Shown here one piece after another: positions 25,696 to 34,917 of a stretch of 64,000 nucleotides of DNA. The first letter of the stretch is position 1. Each line of letters starts with the position of its first letter. Source of the DNA: Rhodanobacter sp. (GTDB lineage: Bacteria; Pseudomonadota; Gammaproteobacteria; Xanthomonadales; Rhodanobacteraceae); the NCBI GenBank assembly GCA_030148505.1, contig JASBTI010000014.1, positions 124,001 to 188,000 of the forward strand, written 5' to 3'. The notes under the pieces were generated by a model that saw only the letters and a list, made by a program, of their open reading frames with translations, was not told the origin of the DNA and did no database searches. Both the position numbers and the translations under genes were made by a program.

Positions 25696-28221
25696 TCAGA
25701 ACTTGAAATCGAGCCGTGCGTAGTAGTAGCCGCCGTTGATACCGAACGGCAGCGTCTCCCAGCCGTAGGTGAACCCAAGCTGTGGGAACGGGAAACCCTG
25801 CTGCCTGTTCCAACGATCCGGATAGGTATTGAACATGTTATCCGCACCAATGGTCAGACGTGCCTTGTCAGAGAAGCGGTAACCGACAGCCATATCGGCG
25901 AGCCACTTGCCACTCCAGGTTTGCTTGATGCCAGGAGTAAAGCCGTCACCGGTAACGGGACCATAGTAGTTGCCACGCAGCGTCAGCGCCCACGGCCCTT
26001 CACTATAGACACCTTGCAGCACACCGTGCACGCGCGGCTGACCATGCTCGATCAGGGTGACCTGAGTATCGTCGAACAACTGGGCTGGCGGCAGGATGGC
26101 CGATTGCGACTTGCGCTTGGTCACCTTGGTCTGGTTGTAGTTATACAACGCGGTCAGGTTCAGCCGCGATCCGCTGTCGAACGTAAAGCCTTTTTCGGCA
26201 ACCACATCGACACCTTCAGTGCGGGTATCGATCGCATTGGTAAAGAACAGCACCTGACCGACCCCGATCGGATCAAGAATGGCCGCGATCGGACAGTTGG
26301 CATTGTTGGCCGCGCAGGGCTGACCATTGGTGCCGGTGGATTCCGGCACGATATTGCTCGAGAACACAATGCGGTTCTTGATATCGATGCGGAACAAATC
26401 GACGGTCAGCGTGAAGTCATTGCCGGGCTTGTAGACCACGCCCAGTGTTCCGCTGCGCGACGTCTCCTGTTTGAGCGGCTGGATACCGAAATCGCGGGTA
26501 ACCGTGCTGTTCTGTCGCGCTGTCAGGGTGTCGACCAGTACGCCACTGGGATTCAGGTTGGTCGAGCGCTGGCTGTAGAACATCTGTTGCACGCCTGGCG
26601 CACGAAACCCCGTCGCCAGCGTGCCGCGCACGGCGAAGCTGTCGGTGGCGTCAAAGCGCGCAGAAAACTTGCCGGTGCTGGAGCCGCCGAAATCCGAATA
26701 CTTTTCGTAGCGCGCGGCAGCACCCAGCAACAGACGATCAGTAACCTGCGACTCGGCATCGACGTAGAACGCCCAGTTGTGGCGACCGGCATTCACCGCC
26801 TCGGTGGGCGAGAATCCCGGGAAGCCCTGAATGCCCGGCTGGGCGATTGCACCGGTCTGCCCATAGATCGGGATGGCGCGATTGTTGGTACGTCCGTACA
26901 TGTACGAAACCGGATCCCCGGGGGTGATACCGTAGACGTCCTTGCGCCATTCCAGGCCCGTGGCGAAACTCAGCACATCGTTCCCGATGCCCCAGTTGAT
27001 CGGCCCGCGAAAATCAAGGTTGAGCGAGGTCTCGTCCAGCTTCAATGTGCCGGTGTTGGCCGAGGTCGGCGAACTGGCGTAAATGCCACCATTCGCCAGG
27101 GGCTCGTACCACCAGCTGACGTTGACCGAATTGCGCTCGTGGAAACCAAAGCTGCTGTGGCCCCGATTCACCGAAAGGTCCCAGTCCCAATCCGCGCCCA
27201 ACGGACTGCGGTAACCGGCCACGACCGAGGCGTCCTTCACCGTGGTGACAATATTGGGAAGAAACCCGTTCGGATACAGCGCCGGCACGGTGCGATTGTC
27301 GCCGGCCGAGCGGAAAAAGCCGTACGAACTTCCATCACGCTTGGAAACACCGCCGAACCAGTAAAACTCACCGCGGGCGACCGGCAGTGCGCCGTTCATC
27401 CAAAAATAGCCATCGGTAGCGTCGGAATCACCCAGTTTTTGCGTTACCCGTGGTGGATTTACCCGCAACGTGTCGGGGCCCGCCCGATTGGTCGCGCCGC
27501 GTTTGCGATACTCCAGGGTAAGATTGAGATAGCCACCATGACCGAGCGGCACGCCGGTGTTGACGCTGCCATGGCGTACCAGCCCGTCCCCCTTGTAGGT
27601 CTGTCCGGTATCCATCGACACGCTGGTCACGTTGACCTGCTTTTTCAGCACAATGTTGATCACGCCCGAGATCGCGTCAGACCCATACTGCGCAGCGGCC
27701 CCGTCGCGCAACACCTCCACGCGTTCGATCGCCGCCAACGGAATCGCATTGATGTCCGTGCCTGCCGAGCCCCTGCCAATGGTCTGCTGGACATTGACCA
27801 GCGCCTGCTGATGGCGGCGCTTGCCATTGACCAGCACCAGGACTTGGTCGGGACCTAACCCTCGCAAGGTCGCCGGCCGAATGATGTCGGTACCGTCACT
27901 GACGAAGGTACGCGAAAAATTGAAGCTTGGCTCCAGCATCTGCAAGGCCTGACCCAGCTCGCTGGCACCGGTATTTTCCAGTTGGGTATTGCTGATCACG
28001 TCGACAGGCGCCGCTGTTTCCGCTGCCGTACGCCCACCCGCGCGCGAACCGATGACTTGCACGCCTTGCAGCTGGACGGCCTTGCTCTGGTCGGGCTTGG
28101 TGGCCTGCTGGCCCAGTGCTGGCATGGCCATCCCCGATGCGCCCAATGCCAGTGCCGCAATGAGGGCGTAAGATGAAATGCCACCTGCGCGTCCAGCCGG
28201 ACGCCAATGGTTGTGCTGCAT
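25696..28221 (-). CDS. TonB-dependent outer-membrane receptor
   Basis: 841 residues. A long signal peptide (basic start, hydrophobic SSYALIAALALGASGMAMPALG) is followed by a short TonB-box-like region (VQLQGVQVIGSR) and a plug domain (PVDVISNTQLENTGASELGQALQMLEPSFNF ... RGLGPDQVLVLVNGKRRH ... IERVEVLRDGAAAQYGSDAISGVINIVLKK). A beta-barrel ending in an aromatic residue (YYYARLDFKF) completes it. The ATG at 28221 has GGGGAG 7 bases upstream. No Fur box was recognised. The xanthomonad-type sequence gives no ligand, and neighbouring genes do not help. Confidence 0.92.
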   Translation of the reverse strand: MQHNHWRPAGRAGGISSYALIAALALGASGMAMPALGQQATKPDQSKAVQLQGVQVIGSRAGGRTAAETAAPVDVISNTQLENTGASELGQALQMLEPSFNFSRTFVSDGTDIIRPATLRGLGPDQVLVLVNGKRRHQQALVNVQQTIGRGSAGTDINAIPLAAIERVEVLRDGAAAQYGSDAISGVINIVLKKQVNVTSVSMDTGQTYKGDGLVRHGSVNTGVPLGHGGYLNLTLEYRKRGATNRAGPDTLRVNPPRVTQKLGDSDATDGYFWMNGALPVARGEFYWFGGVSKRDGSSYGFFRSAGDNRTVPALYPNGFLPNIVTTVKDASVVAGYRSPLGADWDWDLSVNRGHSSFGFHERNSVNVSWWYEPLANGGIYASSPTSANTGTLKLDETSLNLDFRGPINWGIGNDVLSFATGLEWRKDVYGITPGDPVSYMYGRTNNRAIPIYGQTGAIAQPGIQGFPGFSPTEAVNAGRHNWAFYVDAESQVTDRLLLGAAARYEKYSDFGGSSTGKFSARFDATDSFAVRGTLATGFRAPGVQQMFYSQRSTNLNPSGVLVDTLTARQNSTVTRDFGIQPLKQETSRSGTLGVVYKPGNDFTLTVDLFRIDIKNRIVFSSNIVPESTGTNGQPCAANNANCPIAAILDPIGVGQVLFFTNAIDTRTEGVDVVAEKGFTFDSGSRLNLTALYNYNQTKVTKRKSQSAILPPAQLFDDTQVTLIEHGQPRVHGVLQGVYSEGPWALTLRGNYYGPVTGDGFTPGIKQTWSGKWLADMAVGYRFSDKARLTIGADNMFNTYPDRWNRQQGFPFPQLGFTYGWETLPFGINGGYYYARLDFKF

Positions 28222-28418
28222 GATTTTTCTCCCCGAGATTTCGCGACGCAACGGTGTCCGCGCTTATGCAATGCGAGACTACAGCGCCCTCCCCGACACT
28301 AGCAAGAACTTACCGCTGGCGGATCGGAAGAATTTGATGCCAATCACCCCAATCGCCTGTTGTCGCGATGACCCAAGGTCATCTAGGCGGGCAATTTCTG
28401 CAGTCGCAAGGCGTAAAA

Positions 28419-28453
28419 AAAAAGCCTGCCACGATCTGTGGACAGGCTTTTTG
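28419..28453 (-). terminator. Intrinsic terminator after the SRPBCC gene
   Basis: AAAAAGCCTGCCAC (28419-28432) pairs with GTGGACAGGCTTTTT (28438-28452) with one bulge. Read on the minus strand it gives a strong stem followed by a U-rich tract, 33 bases after the stop at 28486. The A/U flanks could also serve the plus strand. Confidence 0.85.
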
Positions 28454-28485
28454 AGCTTTTTCTTGCGCCCGGTTACGCAATAAAA

Positions 28486-29856
28486 TCAGTTTGCCACGCT
28501 GGCACCGCTTGCCGGAGCCGCGGCGGAGCCGGCTGGAGCGGGCGCAGAAGAAGATGAAGCAGGTGCACCCGTGTCCATCGATGGCTGCCGGATGCCGGCT
28601 GCCTGCTCAGGCGTCTGCTGCGGAGCACTGCTCAGCGGCAAGTACACATCATACTTGGCATAGGTGGTGATGGCGCCGCTGGCGTCTTTGACTTCCGGCT
28701 GAACCAGGATGTCGTAGGAGGGGCTGACGACCACATCGAACTGGTAGCCGTGCGTCTGCGCATAGGCCTTGAGCATGTCACGAATCTGCGGCACCCCGGC
28801 GAAGGTGCCACTCCACACGCCCTTCAGTGCCGCGCCGCCGAATACCATCGCCCCGCGTACATTGTTGTCCAGTACCAGACGGCCGTAACGATCGCGGTTA
28901 CCGGGGGTGAGCGCCGGACTGCTAGCCGCGGCAGCGGCGGTGCCAGCCTCAGCAGGAGCCGCGGTCGTATCGATCGATGGCGGCACCGGTGCCGTCAACT
29001 GCTCGCTCTGCCCGGCGACGGTTAGCGTACCGGTATCGATCGGCATGGCCACGTCGAATTTGAAGGTCTGATCGCCGTAGCTAGTCGTGAACAGGATACG
29101 CGGGCCGGTGATGTTCACCCCGAGCTTCTTGGCCTCGGCTTTGATTTGCCCGATGGCAGTTGTCACCGCCGTATCCAGGCCATCCAGGCCTTCCTTGCGG
29201 GCAATCGAGCTGGAGACCAGCAGTACCGGTGTCGGTTGGGTCTGCTCGATCGAAGGATTCAGCTGGCTGTAATCGACGTTGGGTACGGCTGCCAACACGT
29301 TCTGCAGATTATTCAGGCTGTACTGGATGAAGGCATCGGGCTCGCCATGGATATACAGATTGGCAAAGCGGTTGACCAGATTCCAGCCATAAGTGACGTC
29401 GTACGACCAGGTGATATCGGTCAGTTGACCGCGGCTGCCCTTGCGGGCCAGATCCAGGGTGAAGTGCTTGTCACGGCCACGCCAAGTATTGTCCAGGCTC
29501 CAGACGATGCTGGCGCCCCGCGTATTGCTGTCGATCTTGTCGAAATCCGGCGTAGCACTGGCAATCGTCAGCTGGCCATTACCGAGTTTGGGATTGGAAC
29601 TGGTCCAGCTCACCTCGGAACCGGGTCCGTAAGACTTCCCCGAAAAGGTGAACTGCGCCTTCGGATCGATCGAACCGATCGCCGAATATTTCGGCAGCAC
29701 CCTGAAGTTGTCCAACACGTCATACACCTGACGCAGGTCTTTGCCGACAACCAGGGTACGTTCCACATGGCCGCTGCCCGGCATGACCACCGCTGCCGCC
29801 ACACCAATCGCCGCGACGATGACCAGGGCAGCCAAAAATTCAAGGACACGCATCAT
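28486..29856 (-). CDS. SRPBCC/polyketide-cyclase-like protein with disordered C-terminus
   Basis: 456 residues. A signal anchor (VLEFLAALVIVAAIGVAAAVVM) precedes an SRPBCC domain (HVERTLVVGKDLRQVYDVLDNFRVLPKYSAIGSID...GPGSEVSWTSSNPKLGNGQLTI...ITWSYDVTYGWNLVNRF). A central domain reminiscent of GyrI/SOUL effector-binding folds (PNFD-like 'VLLVSSSIARKEGLDGLDTAVTTAIGQIK') is followed by a second similar unit after an Ala/Pro-rich linker. The last 40 residues are Ala/Ser/Pro/Gly-rich. START-like folds bind hydrophobic ligands, but no ligand can be named. A strong terminator follows. Confidence 0.75.
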   Translation of the reverse strand: MMRVLEFLAALVIVAAIGVAAAVVMPGSGHVERTLVVGKDLRQVYDVLDNFRVLPKYSAIGSIDPKAQFTFSGKSYGPGSEVSWTSSNPKLGNGQLTIASATPDFDKIDSNTRGASIVWSLDNTWRGRDKHFTLDLARKGSRGQLTDITWSYDVTYGWNLVNRFANLYIHGEPDAFIQYSLNNLQNVLAAVPNVDYSQLNPSIEQTQPTPVLLVSSSIARKEGLDGLDTAVTTAIGQIKAEAKKLGVNITGPRILFTTSYGDQTFKFDVAMPIDTGTLTVAGQSEQLTAPVPPSIDTTAAPAEAGTAAAAASSPALTPGNRDRYGRLVLDNNVRGAMVFGGAALKGVWSGTFAGVPQIRDMLKAYAQTHGYQFDVVVSPSYDILVQPEVKDASGAITTYAKYDVYLPLSSAPQQTPEQAAGIRQPSMDTGAPASSSSAPAPAGSAAAPASGASVAN

Positions 29857-30144
29857 TCCAGAGTTCTCCGAGCGTCTCTACGCTGTACCAAAAGATGTCA
29901 CCCCGCAGCCACTTCAACCCACTGGAAGAGGGTACTCCGCAAGCCATCGCCGGGGGGTCGGCAAATGCCGAAGCCATGGATGTTACTTGCTCGCGCGCTG
30001 GAACGCTATTGGCCGCGCCGCGTTCGGGGGCGATGTCCCAAATTCACTCAGCGCCGACCTTTTTCAGGACCACAAACCAGGCTGCGGCGAATGCACCGAA
30101 ATCCTCGAGATACCCGCCCCAGCCTCGCATCCGGCGACCTCGGC

Positions 30145-30786
30145 TCAGACGATACCCAATTCCAGCGCTTTGAGCACGGCACGCGTGCGATCGCGCACAC
30201 CAAGCTTGGAGAGAATATTGGAAACGTGGTTTTTTACCGTGCCTTCGGCCACCTTCAGCGAGTTGGCGATCTCCTTGTTGCTGTAGCCGCCGGACAACAG
30301 ACGCAGGATCTCGGTCTCTCGCTCGGTCAGCGGATCCGGCTGCTCGAGACTGGTGAACTGGTTCTGCATCCGTGCTACACCGGCCATCAACCGCTGGGTC
30401 ACCATCGGCGCCACCAGCGAGCCGCCCCCAGCCACGGTGCGAACCGCTTCCACCAGTTGCTCCAGCGAAACATCCTTCAAGAGATAGCCCCTGGCGCCCG
30501 CCTTGAGGCCCTGCAATACCAGTTGATCGTCGTCGAAGGTCGTCAGGATGATGGTCGGCGGCAGCTCGTTGCGGGCCGACAGCGCCTGCAGTACTTCCAA
30601 TCCACTCATGTTGGGCATGCGCAGATCCAGCAGCACCACATCCGGCCTGACCCTCGGAATTTCCTGCACGGCCTGGGCACCGTCGGCGCACTCCGCCACG
30701 ACCGTGATGTCTTCCGCCAGGTCAAGCAGGGAGCGCACCCCTTGGCGCACCAGATTCTGATCGTCAACGAGACAAACGGATATCAT
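30145..30786 (-). CDS. NarL/FixJ-family response regulator
   Basis: 213 residues. The receiver domain has acidic residues D8/D9, phospho-acceptor Asp54 in [11 protein letters not shown], Thr in IILTTFDDD and Lys in GYLLKDV. The LuxR-type HTH at the C-terminus reads [59 protein letters not shown]. It is encoded 105 bases downstream of a DesK-type kinase on the same strand and is its obvious partner. The target promoter is unknown. Confidence 0.92.
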   Translation of the reverse strand: [213 protein letters not shown]

Positions 30787-30890
30787 CGAAAATCCTCAGT
30801 CAAATCCGACTCACAAAGACGACCATACCGCACACGGCGCGCCATCGCCCCGGCAGCCATCCATTCTGACAGCGTGATCGGTAAGGTCTA

Positions 30891-32189
30891 TTACGACACA
30901 TCCAAGGCAGGTGGTTCAAACCGCGTTGGCGCATGCGCCAAGGTGGCCTGCTCGCCGAGTGGCAGGCGGATGGTCAAGGCAAAGCCCTGACTCATACCCG
31001 TGTCCAGATTCAGGCTGCCGCCGAGTTCAGAGAGCCGCTCGCGCATCCCCGACAAGCCGTTGCCGGGCTCGACCCTTTCGGCGCCACGCCCGTCATCGCG
31101 TGCGTGCAGACCGACCATGCTGGCATCGGCATAGGCGAAATTGAGCCACAAATTACGCGCGCCAGCGTGTTTCACCGTATTGGTGATGATCTCCTGCGCA
31201 CAGCGCAGCAGGACCTGAGCCCGTCGCGGATCCTCCACACTGAACCGTGGTGGCATGACGACATGCACATTCAATCCCGGGACGCTGTCGGTCAGGCTGT
31301 GCAACGCCTGAGTCAGGTCGATAGCGTCGTCCTGACGCAGTTCGCTGACCGCTTCCCGCACATCGGCCAGCAGATGCCGGGCGGTGCTCTGCGCACTGCG
31401 CACATGCGCGCCGGCCGCCTCGTTGGTGAGGTGACTGGCCACCTCGAGATTCAGACTCAGTGCGGTCAGATGATGGCCAATCAAATCATGCAGGTCGCGC
31501 GCGATACGCATGCGCTCGGCGATACGGCTGGACTCGGCCAACAAAGCGCGGGTGGCCCGCAACTCGGAGTTGAGCCTTCGCAACGACTCGCGCTGCTCGG
31601 TCTGCTGGCTGGCCACGGTCGAAGTGACGAAGACCAATACCGAGATGCCCAGATAGATGCTGGCCTGCAGAAACCCGACTGCGATGCTATGGCCGTACTC
31701 CGGGAAGGTGGCGAAGATCGCCACCAGGCTGAGATGCTGCAGCACCAGCCAGAACACCCCCAACCAGAACGGCAGCAGCCACGGCAATACCACCGAGGCG
31801 ACAACCATCAGCATGGCCGACAGACCGCTATGGCTGTACCACCCAACGGCCAAGGCCGCCGCCGTCATCAAGGTCAGGCCGAGCAGCTTCAGCCCCGGGT
31901 AGCGGCGCGAACCGAGGTTGCTGGTCAGCATCCAATACATCAAGCCAAAGATCAGATAGCACAGCGTCCATAACAACAAGGAAAAGTTCGGGCGCTGCAA
32001 TTGATTCAGACGTTCAGTCGCCCAACTGGTAATCAGCGGCGTACCTACCGACAGATAGGTAAAAAAGCCTGCGTAACGAAGCAGGCGGATGTGGTTGAGA
32101 TGGGGCCAACGCATATTGCGCATGATTGGACGAATAGGCCTTGCACGCAATCGGCGGAAAGTCATGCGCCGACTCTCGCCCTCCGTCAT
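30891..32189 (-). CDS. DesK/NarX-type membrane sensor histidine kinase (HisKA_3)
   Basis: Up to 432 residues (start could also be 32165 or 32114; none has a good Shine-Dalgarno). Five or six membrane helices at the N-terminus form the sensor region without a sizeable periplasmic domain. The dimerisation/phosphoacceptor motif IARDLHDLIGHHLTALSLNLEVA and an ATPase domain with IITNTVKHAGARN, ARDDGRGAERVEPGNGLSGMRERLSELGG follow. The compact multi-helix sensor resembles DesK, which monitors membrane fluidity, but the signal here is not known. The next gene is its NarL-type regulator. Confidence 0.9.
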   Translation of the reverse strand: MTEGESRRMTFRRLRARPIRPIMRNMRWPHLNHIRLLRYAGFFTYLSVGTPLITSWATERLNQLQRPNFSLLLWTLCYLIFGLMYWMLTSNLGSRRYPGLKLLGLTLMTAAALAVGWYSHSGLSAMLMVVASVVLPWLLPFWLGVFWLVLQHLSLVAIFATFPEYGHSIAVGFLQASIYLGISVLVFVTSTVASQQTEQRESLRRLNSELRATRALLAESSRIAERMRIARDLHDLIGHHLTALSLNLEVASHLTNEAAGAHVRSAQSTARHLLADVREAVSELRQDDAIDLTQALHSLTDSVPGLNVHVVMPPRFSVEDPRRAQVLLRCAQEIITNTVKHAGARNLWLNFAYADASMVGLHARDDGRGAERVEPGNGLSGMRERLSELGGSLNLDTGMSQGFALTIRLPLGEQATLAHAPTRFEPPALDVS

Positions 32190-32329
32190 CCGGCTTTACA
32201 AAGCCTTTACGGTAACCGGTCTCGCGTCCCGCACCGCTGTACAGCCCGGGGCCACATGCCATAATGGAGCATCGCCTGAGGCCCGATGACTTGAAGCCTC
32301 TCCTCGAACCCATCATTGCGGAGCAACGC

Positions 32330-32950
32330 ATGGCCCTTGCCATCCGCGACGTGCGCGAGCACGACCTGGATGCCGTACTGGCACTCAACAACACCGCCGG
32401 TCGGTCCATCCTCGTCCTCGACGCTGACAGGTTGTACTACTTCTACCAGCACGCCGACTACTTCCGGGTCGCCGAGATCGACGGTCAGCTGGCCGGGTTC
32501 CTGATTGCCCTGCGCGAGGGCGGTCTCTATGAGAGCCTCAATTACCGCTGGTTTTCCGAGCACTACCCTCAGTTCCTCTACATCGACCGCATCGTGATTG
32601 CCAACGCCTACCGTCGACACGGCCTGGGACGCATCTTCTACAGCGATGCCCAAAGCTATGCCGAAGTACGCGTACCCTTGCTCACCTGCGAAGTATTTCT
32701 GGAACCGCGCAACGACATCGTGGTGTTGTTCCATGGCACCTATGGCTTTCAGGAAGTCGACCAACAGCGGATGGGCGAAAATGGCCCGCAGGTCAGCCTG
32801 CTGGCCAAGGACCTGCCCAGCTATGCTTACGTCCGCGATACCTGGCTCGAAAAAGGCGGATTGCCGGACGTCCCCTGGCTGGCCGAACGTGATCGCCCCG
32901 GACAAACCGATGCCGCGCCGCAGCATTGCACCGGAGAACAACACCCATGA
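32330..32950 (+). CDS. GNAT-family N-acetyltransferase
   Basis: 206 residues. The acetyl-CoA pyrophosphate loop is RRHGLGR after a LYIDRIVIANAYR strand; the N-terminal half has AIRDVREHDLDAVLALNN, common in this family. The ATG at 32330 has GGAG 6 bases upstream, whereas the ATG at 32264 lacks one. The stop overlaps the start of minC (ATGA), so the enzyme is translated with the Min system. That linkage is a positional fact; an effect on division proteins is only a possibility. The acceptor is unknown. Confidence 0.85.
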   Translation: MALAIRDVREHDLDAVLALNNTAGRSILVLDADRLYYFYQHADYFRVAEIDGQLAGFLIALREGGLYESLNYRWFSEHYPQFLYIDRIVIANAYRRHGLGRIFYSDAQSYAEVRVPLLTCEVFLEPRNDIVVLFHGTYGFQEVDQQRMGENGPQVSLLAKDLPSYAYVRDTWLEKGGLPDVPWLAERDRPGQTDAAPQHCTGEQHP

Positions 32951-33714
32951 GCGCGAAAGTGGAGACTGTCGACTCCTGCGACCTGCGTTTCGGCCAAGTA
33001 GGCATTGCCTGCGTGCGCATCCGTCGGGTGGACGCCGCGGCGCTTTGCACCGAACTGGAGCGGCGCGTACAGGCCGCCCCACAACTGTTTTCCCGTGCTG
33101 CGGTGGTGCTCGACCTGAGCCACCTGCTCAGCCTGCCCGACGATGGCACAGTCGACGCCCTGCTCGAAGCGGTACGCAGCGCTGGCATGCTGCCCGTTGG
33201 CCTGGCTTACGGCACCAGCGAGACCCAAGCGCTTGCCGAGCGCATGGGGCTGCCGCTGATTGCCAAGTTCCGCGCCGCCTATGAACCGGCCGGAGGTAAC
33301 GCACCGACAGCAGTAGAAACGGCGGTAGTCCGGCGCGACCCTGCCCCCGCGGAACCGATCCATGCGGCGGCGTCCCTCGGCCAGACCCAGACCGCCCAGC
33401 ACCACGCTGCTTCGGTGCGCTCGGGTCAGCAGATCTATGCCCGCGACCGCGACCTGATTGTCACCGGGGCCATCGCCAATGGCGCCGAAGTGATCGCTGA
33501 CGGCAACATCCACATCTATGGCAGCTTGCGCGGCCGGGCCATGGCTGGCGCCCAGGGTGACGAAAATGCCCGTATCTTCGTGTCCGACTTCCGCGCCGAA
33601 CTGGTCGCCATTGCCGGTCACTATCGGGTATTTGAACAGATTCCTGACAATCTCGAAGGCCAGTCCGTGCAATGCTGGCTTGAAGGCGAAAAGCTGTTGA
33701 TCGCCAAGCTGTAA
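32947..33714 (+). CDS. minC: Septum site-determining protein MinC
   Basis: 255 residues. The N-terminal domain (FTsZ-inhibiting fold) and the C-terminal beta-helix with the MinC signature (GQQIYARDRDLIVTGAIANGAEVIADGNIHIYGSLRGRAMAGAQGDENARIFVSDFRAELVAIAGHY) are joined by a Pro/Ala/Gln-rich linker. MinC blocks FtsZ polymerisation away from mid-cell and is positioned by MinD. The start at 32947 overlaps the GNAT stop. minD follows after 34 bases. Confidence 0.95.
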   Translation: MSAKVETVDSCDLRFGQVGIACVRIRRVDAAALCTELERRVQAAPQLFSRAAVVLDLSHLLSLPDDGTVDALLEAVRSAGMLPVGLAYGTSETQALAERMGLPLIAKFRAAYEPAGGNAPTAVETAVVRRDPAPAEPIHAAASLGQTQTAQHHAASVRSGQQIYARDRDLIVTGAIANGAEVIADGNIHIYGSLRGRAMAGAQGDENARIFVSDFRAELVAIAGHYRVFEQIPDNLEGQSVQCWLEGEKLLIAKL

Positions 33715-33748
33715 TCACCTACAACAAGAACGATATGGAGATGGGCCC

Positions 33749-34564
33749 TTGACTGCTGAGATTATCGTTGTCACCTCGGGCAAAGGCGGCGTCGGCAAGA
33801 CGACGACCAGTGCCTCGCTCGCCACTGGCCTGGCCATGGCCGGCAAGAAAGTCGCCGTGATCGATTTCGACGTCGGCCTGCGCAACCTCGATCTGATCAT
33901 GGGTTGCGAACGGCGCGTGGTCTACGACTTCATCAATGTCGTGCATGGCGAAGCCACGCTGAAACAGTCGCTGATCAAGGACAAGCGACACGACAATCTG
34001 TATGTGCTCGCGGCCAGCCAGACCCGCGATAAGGACGCACTGACCCAAGAAGGTGTCGAGAAGGTGCTCGATGGCCTTTCCGAGGACGGCTTCGACTACG
34101 TCGTGTGCGACTCGCCCGCCGGTATCGAGAAAGGCGCCCACCTGGCGATGTATTTCGCCGACCATGCGGTGGTGGTAGTCAATCCCGAAGTGTCGTCGGT
34201 ACGTGATTCCGATCGCATCCTAGGCTTGCTGGCCAGCAAGACCCGCCGCGCCGAACGCGGAGAGGGTGCCATCACCCAGCATCTGCTGCTGACCCGGTAC
34301 AACCCTGCGCGGGTGGCGATCGGCGAGATGCTCAGCGTCAAAGATGTGGAGGAAATCCTCGGCATCAGCGTGGTCGGTGTAATTCCCGAATCGGAAAACG
34401 TGTTGACCGCCTCCAACAACGGCATCCCGGTAATCGTCGACGTCAATTCGATGGCAGGCCAGGCCTACAGCGATACGGTGGCCCGCATCCTCGGCGAAGA
34501 GCGACCGTTGCGCTTCATCGATGTGCCCAAGAAGGGCTTTCTCCAGCGCGTCTTCGGAGGTTGA
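33749..34564 (+). CDS. minD: Septum site-determining ATPase MinD
   Basis: 271 residues beginning at a TTG codon with GGAG 8 bases upstream; the nearby ATG at 33741 runs into a stop, so the TTG is the real start. The deviant Walker A (SGKGGVGKTT, residues 10-19), switch I/II regions (DFDVGLRNLDL, VCDSPAGIEKGA) and the C-terminal amphipathic membrane-targeting helix (KKGFLQRVFGG) are present. MinD recruits MinC to the membrane and oscillates with MinE. The unusual start codon may set MinD output relative to MinC. Confidence 0.96.
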   Translation: MTAEIIVVTSGKGGVGKTTTSASLATGLAMAGKKVAVIDFDVGLRNLDLIMGCERRVVYDFINVVHGEATLKQSLIKDKRHDNLYVLAASQTRDKDALTQEGVEKVLDGLSEDGFDYVVCDSPAGIEKGAHLAMYFADHAVVVVNPEVSSVRDSDRILGLLASKTRRAERGEGAITQHLLLTRYNPARVAIGEMLSVKDVEEILGISVVGVIPESENVLTASNNGIPVIVDVNSMAGQAYSDTVARILGEERPLRFIDVPKKGFLQRVFGG

Positions 34565-34569
34565 TCACG

Positions 34570-34860
34570 ATGGGCATTCTGGATTTCCTCAAGCGCAAGC
34601 CGGAACCAACCGCCACCGTGGCACGCGAACGCCTGCGCATCATCGTGGCACAGGAACGCTCTACTCGTGGCGCCCCCGATTATCTGCCGATGATGCGTAA
34701 CGAATTGCTCGAAGTAATCAAGAAATACGTTCACGTCGACATCGAGGCGATCAACATCAACCTCGAGCGCGACAGCGGGCACGAGATCCTGGAGCTCTCG
34801 GTGACCTTGCCGGATGGCAAAAGTCCCGACAAGGCCGGAAGCGACGCAAAAGCCGGGTAG
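34570..34860 (+). CDS. minE: Cell division topological specificity factor MinE
   Basis: 96 residues. The N-terminal membrane/MinD-binding segment (MGILDFLKRKPEPTATVARERLRIIVAQER) is followed by the topological specificity domain (YLPMMRNELLEVIKKYVHVDIEAININLER...LELSVTLP). MinE stimulates MinD ATPase and drives its oscillation. The ATG at 34570 is 9-10 bases after GGAGG; the TTG at 34561 sits too close to it. It lies 5 bases after minD, completing a minCDE operon. Confidence 0.95.
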   Translation: MGILDFLKRKPEPTATVARERLRIIVAQERSTRGAPDYLPMMRNELLEVIKKYVHVDIEAININLERDSGHEILELSVTLPDGKSPDKAGSDAKAG

Positions 34861-34917
34861 TCGCGAACTGCCGCCCGTTTCGACACTTCCACTCCTCACT
34901 GCGCTCGCGATCAGCCC

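Noticed and set aside
34561-34569. TTG at 34561 as the minE start
   Set aside because: GGAGG ends one base before it; the ATG at 34570 has proper spacing and begins the MinE homology.
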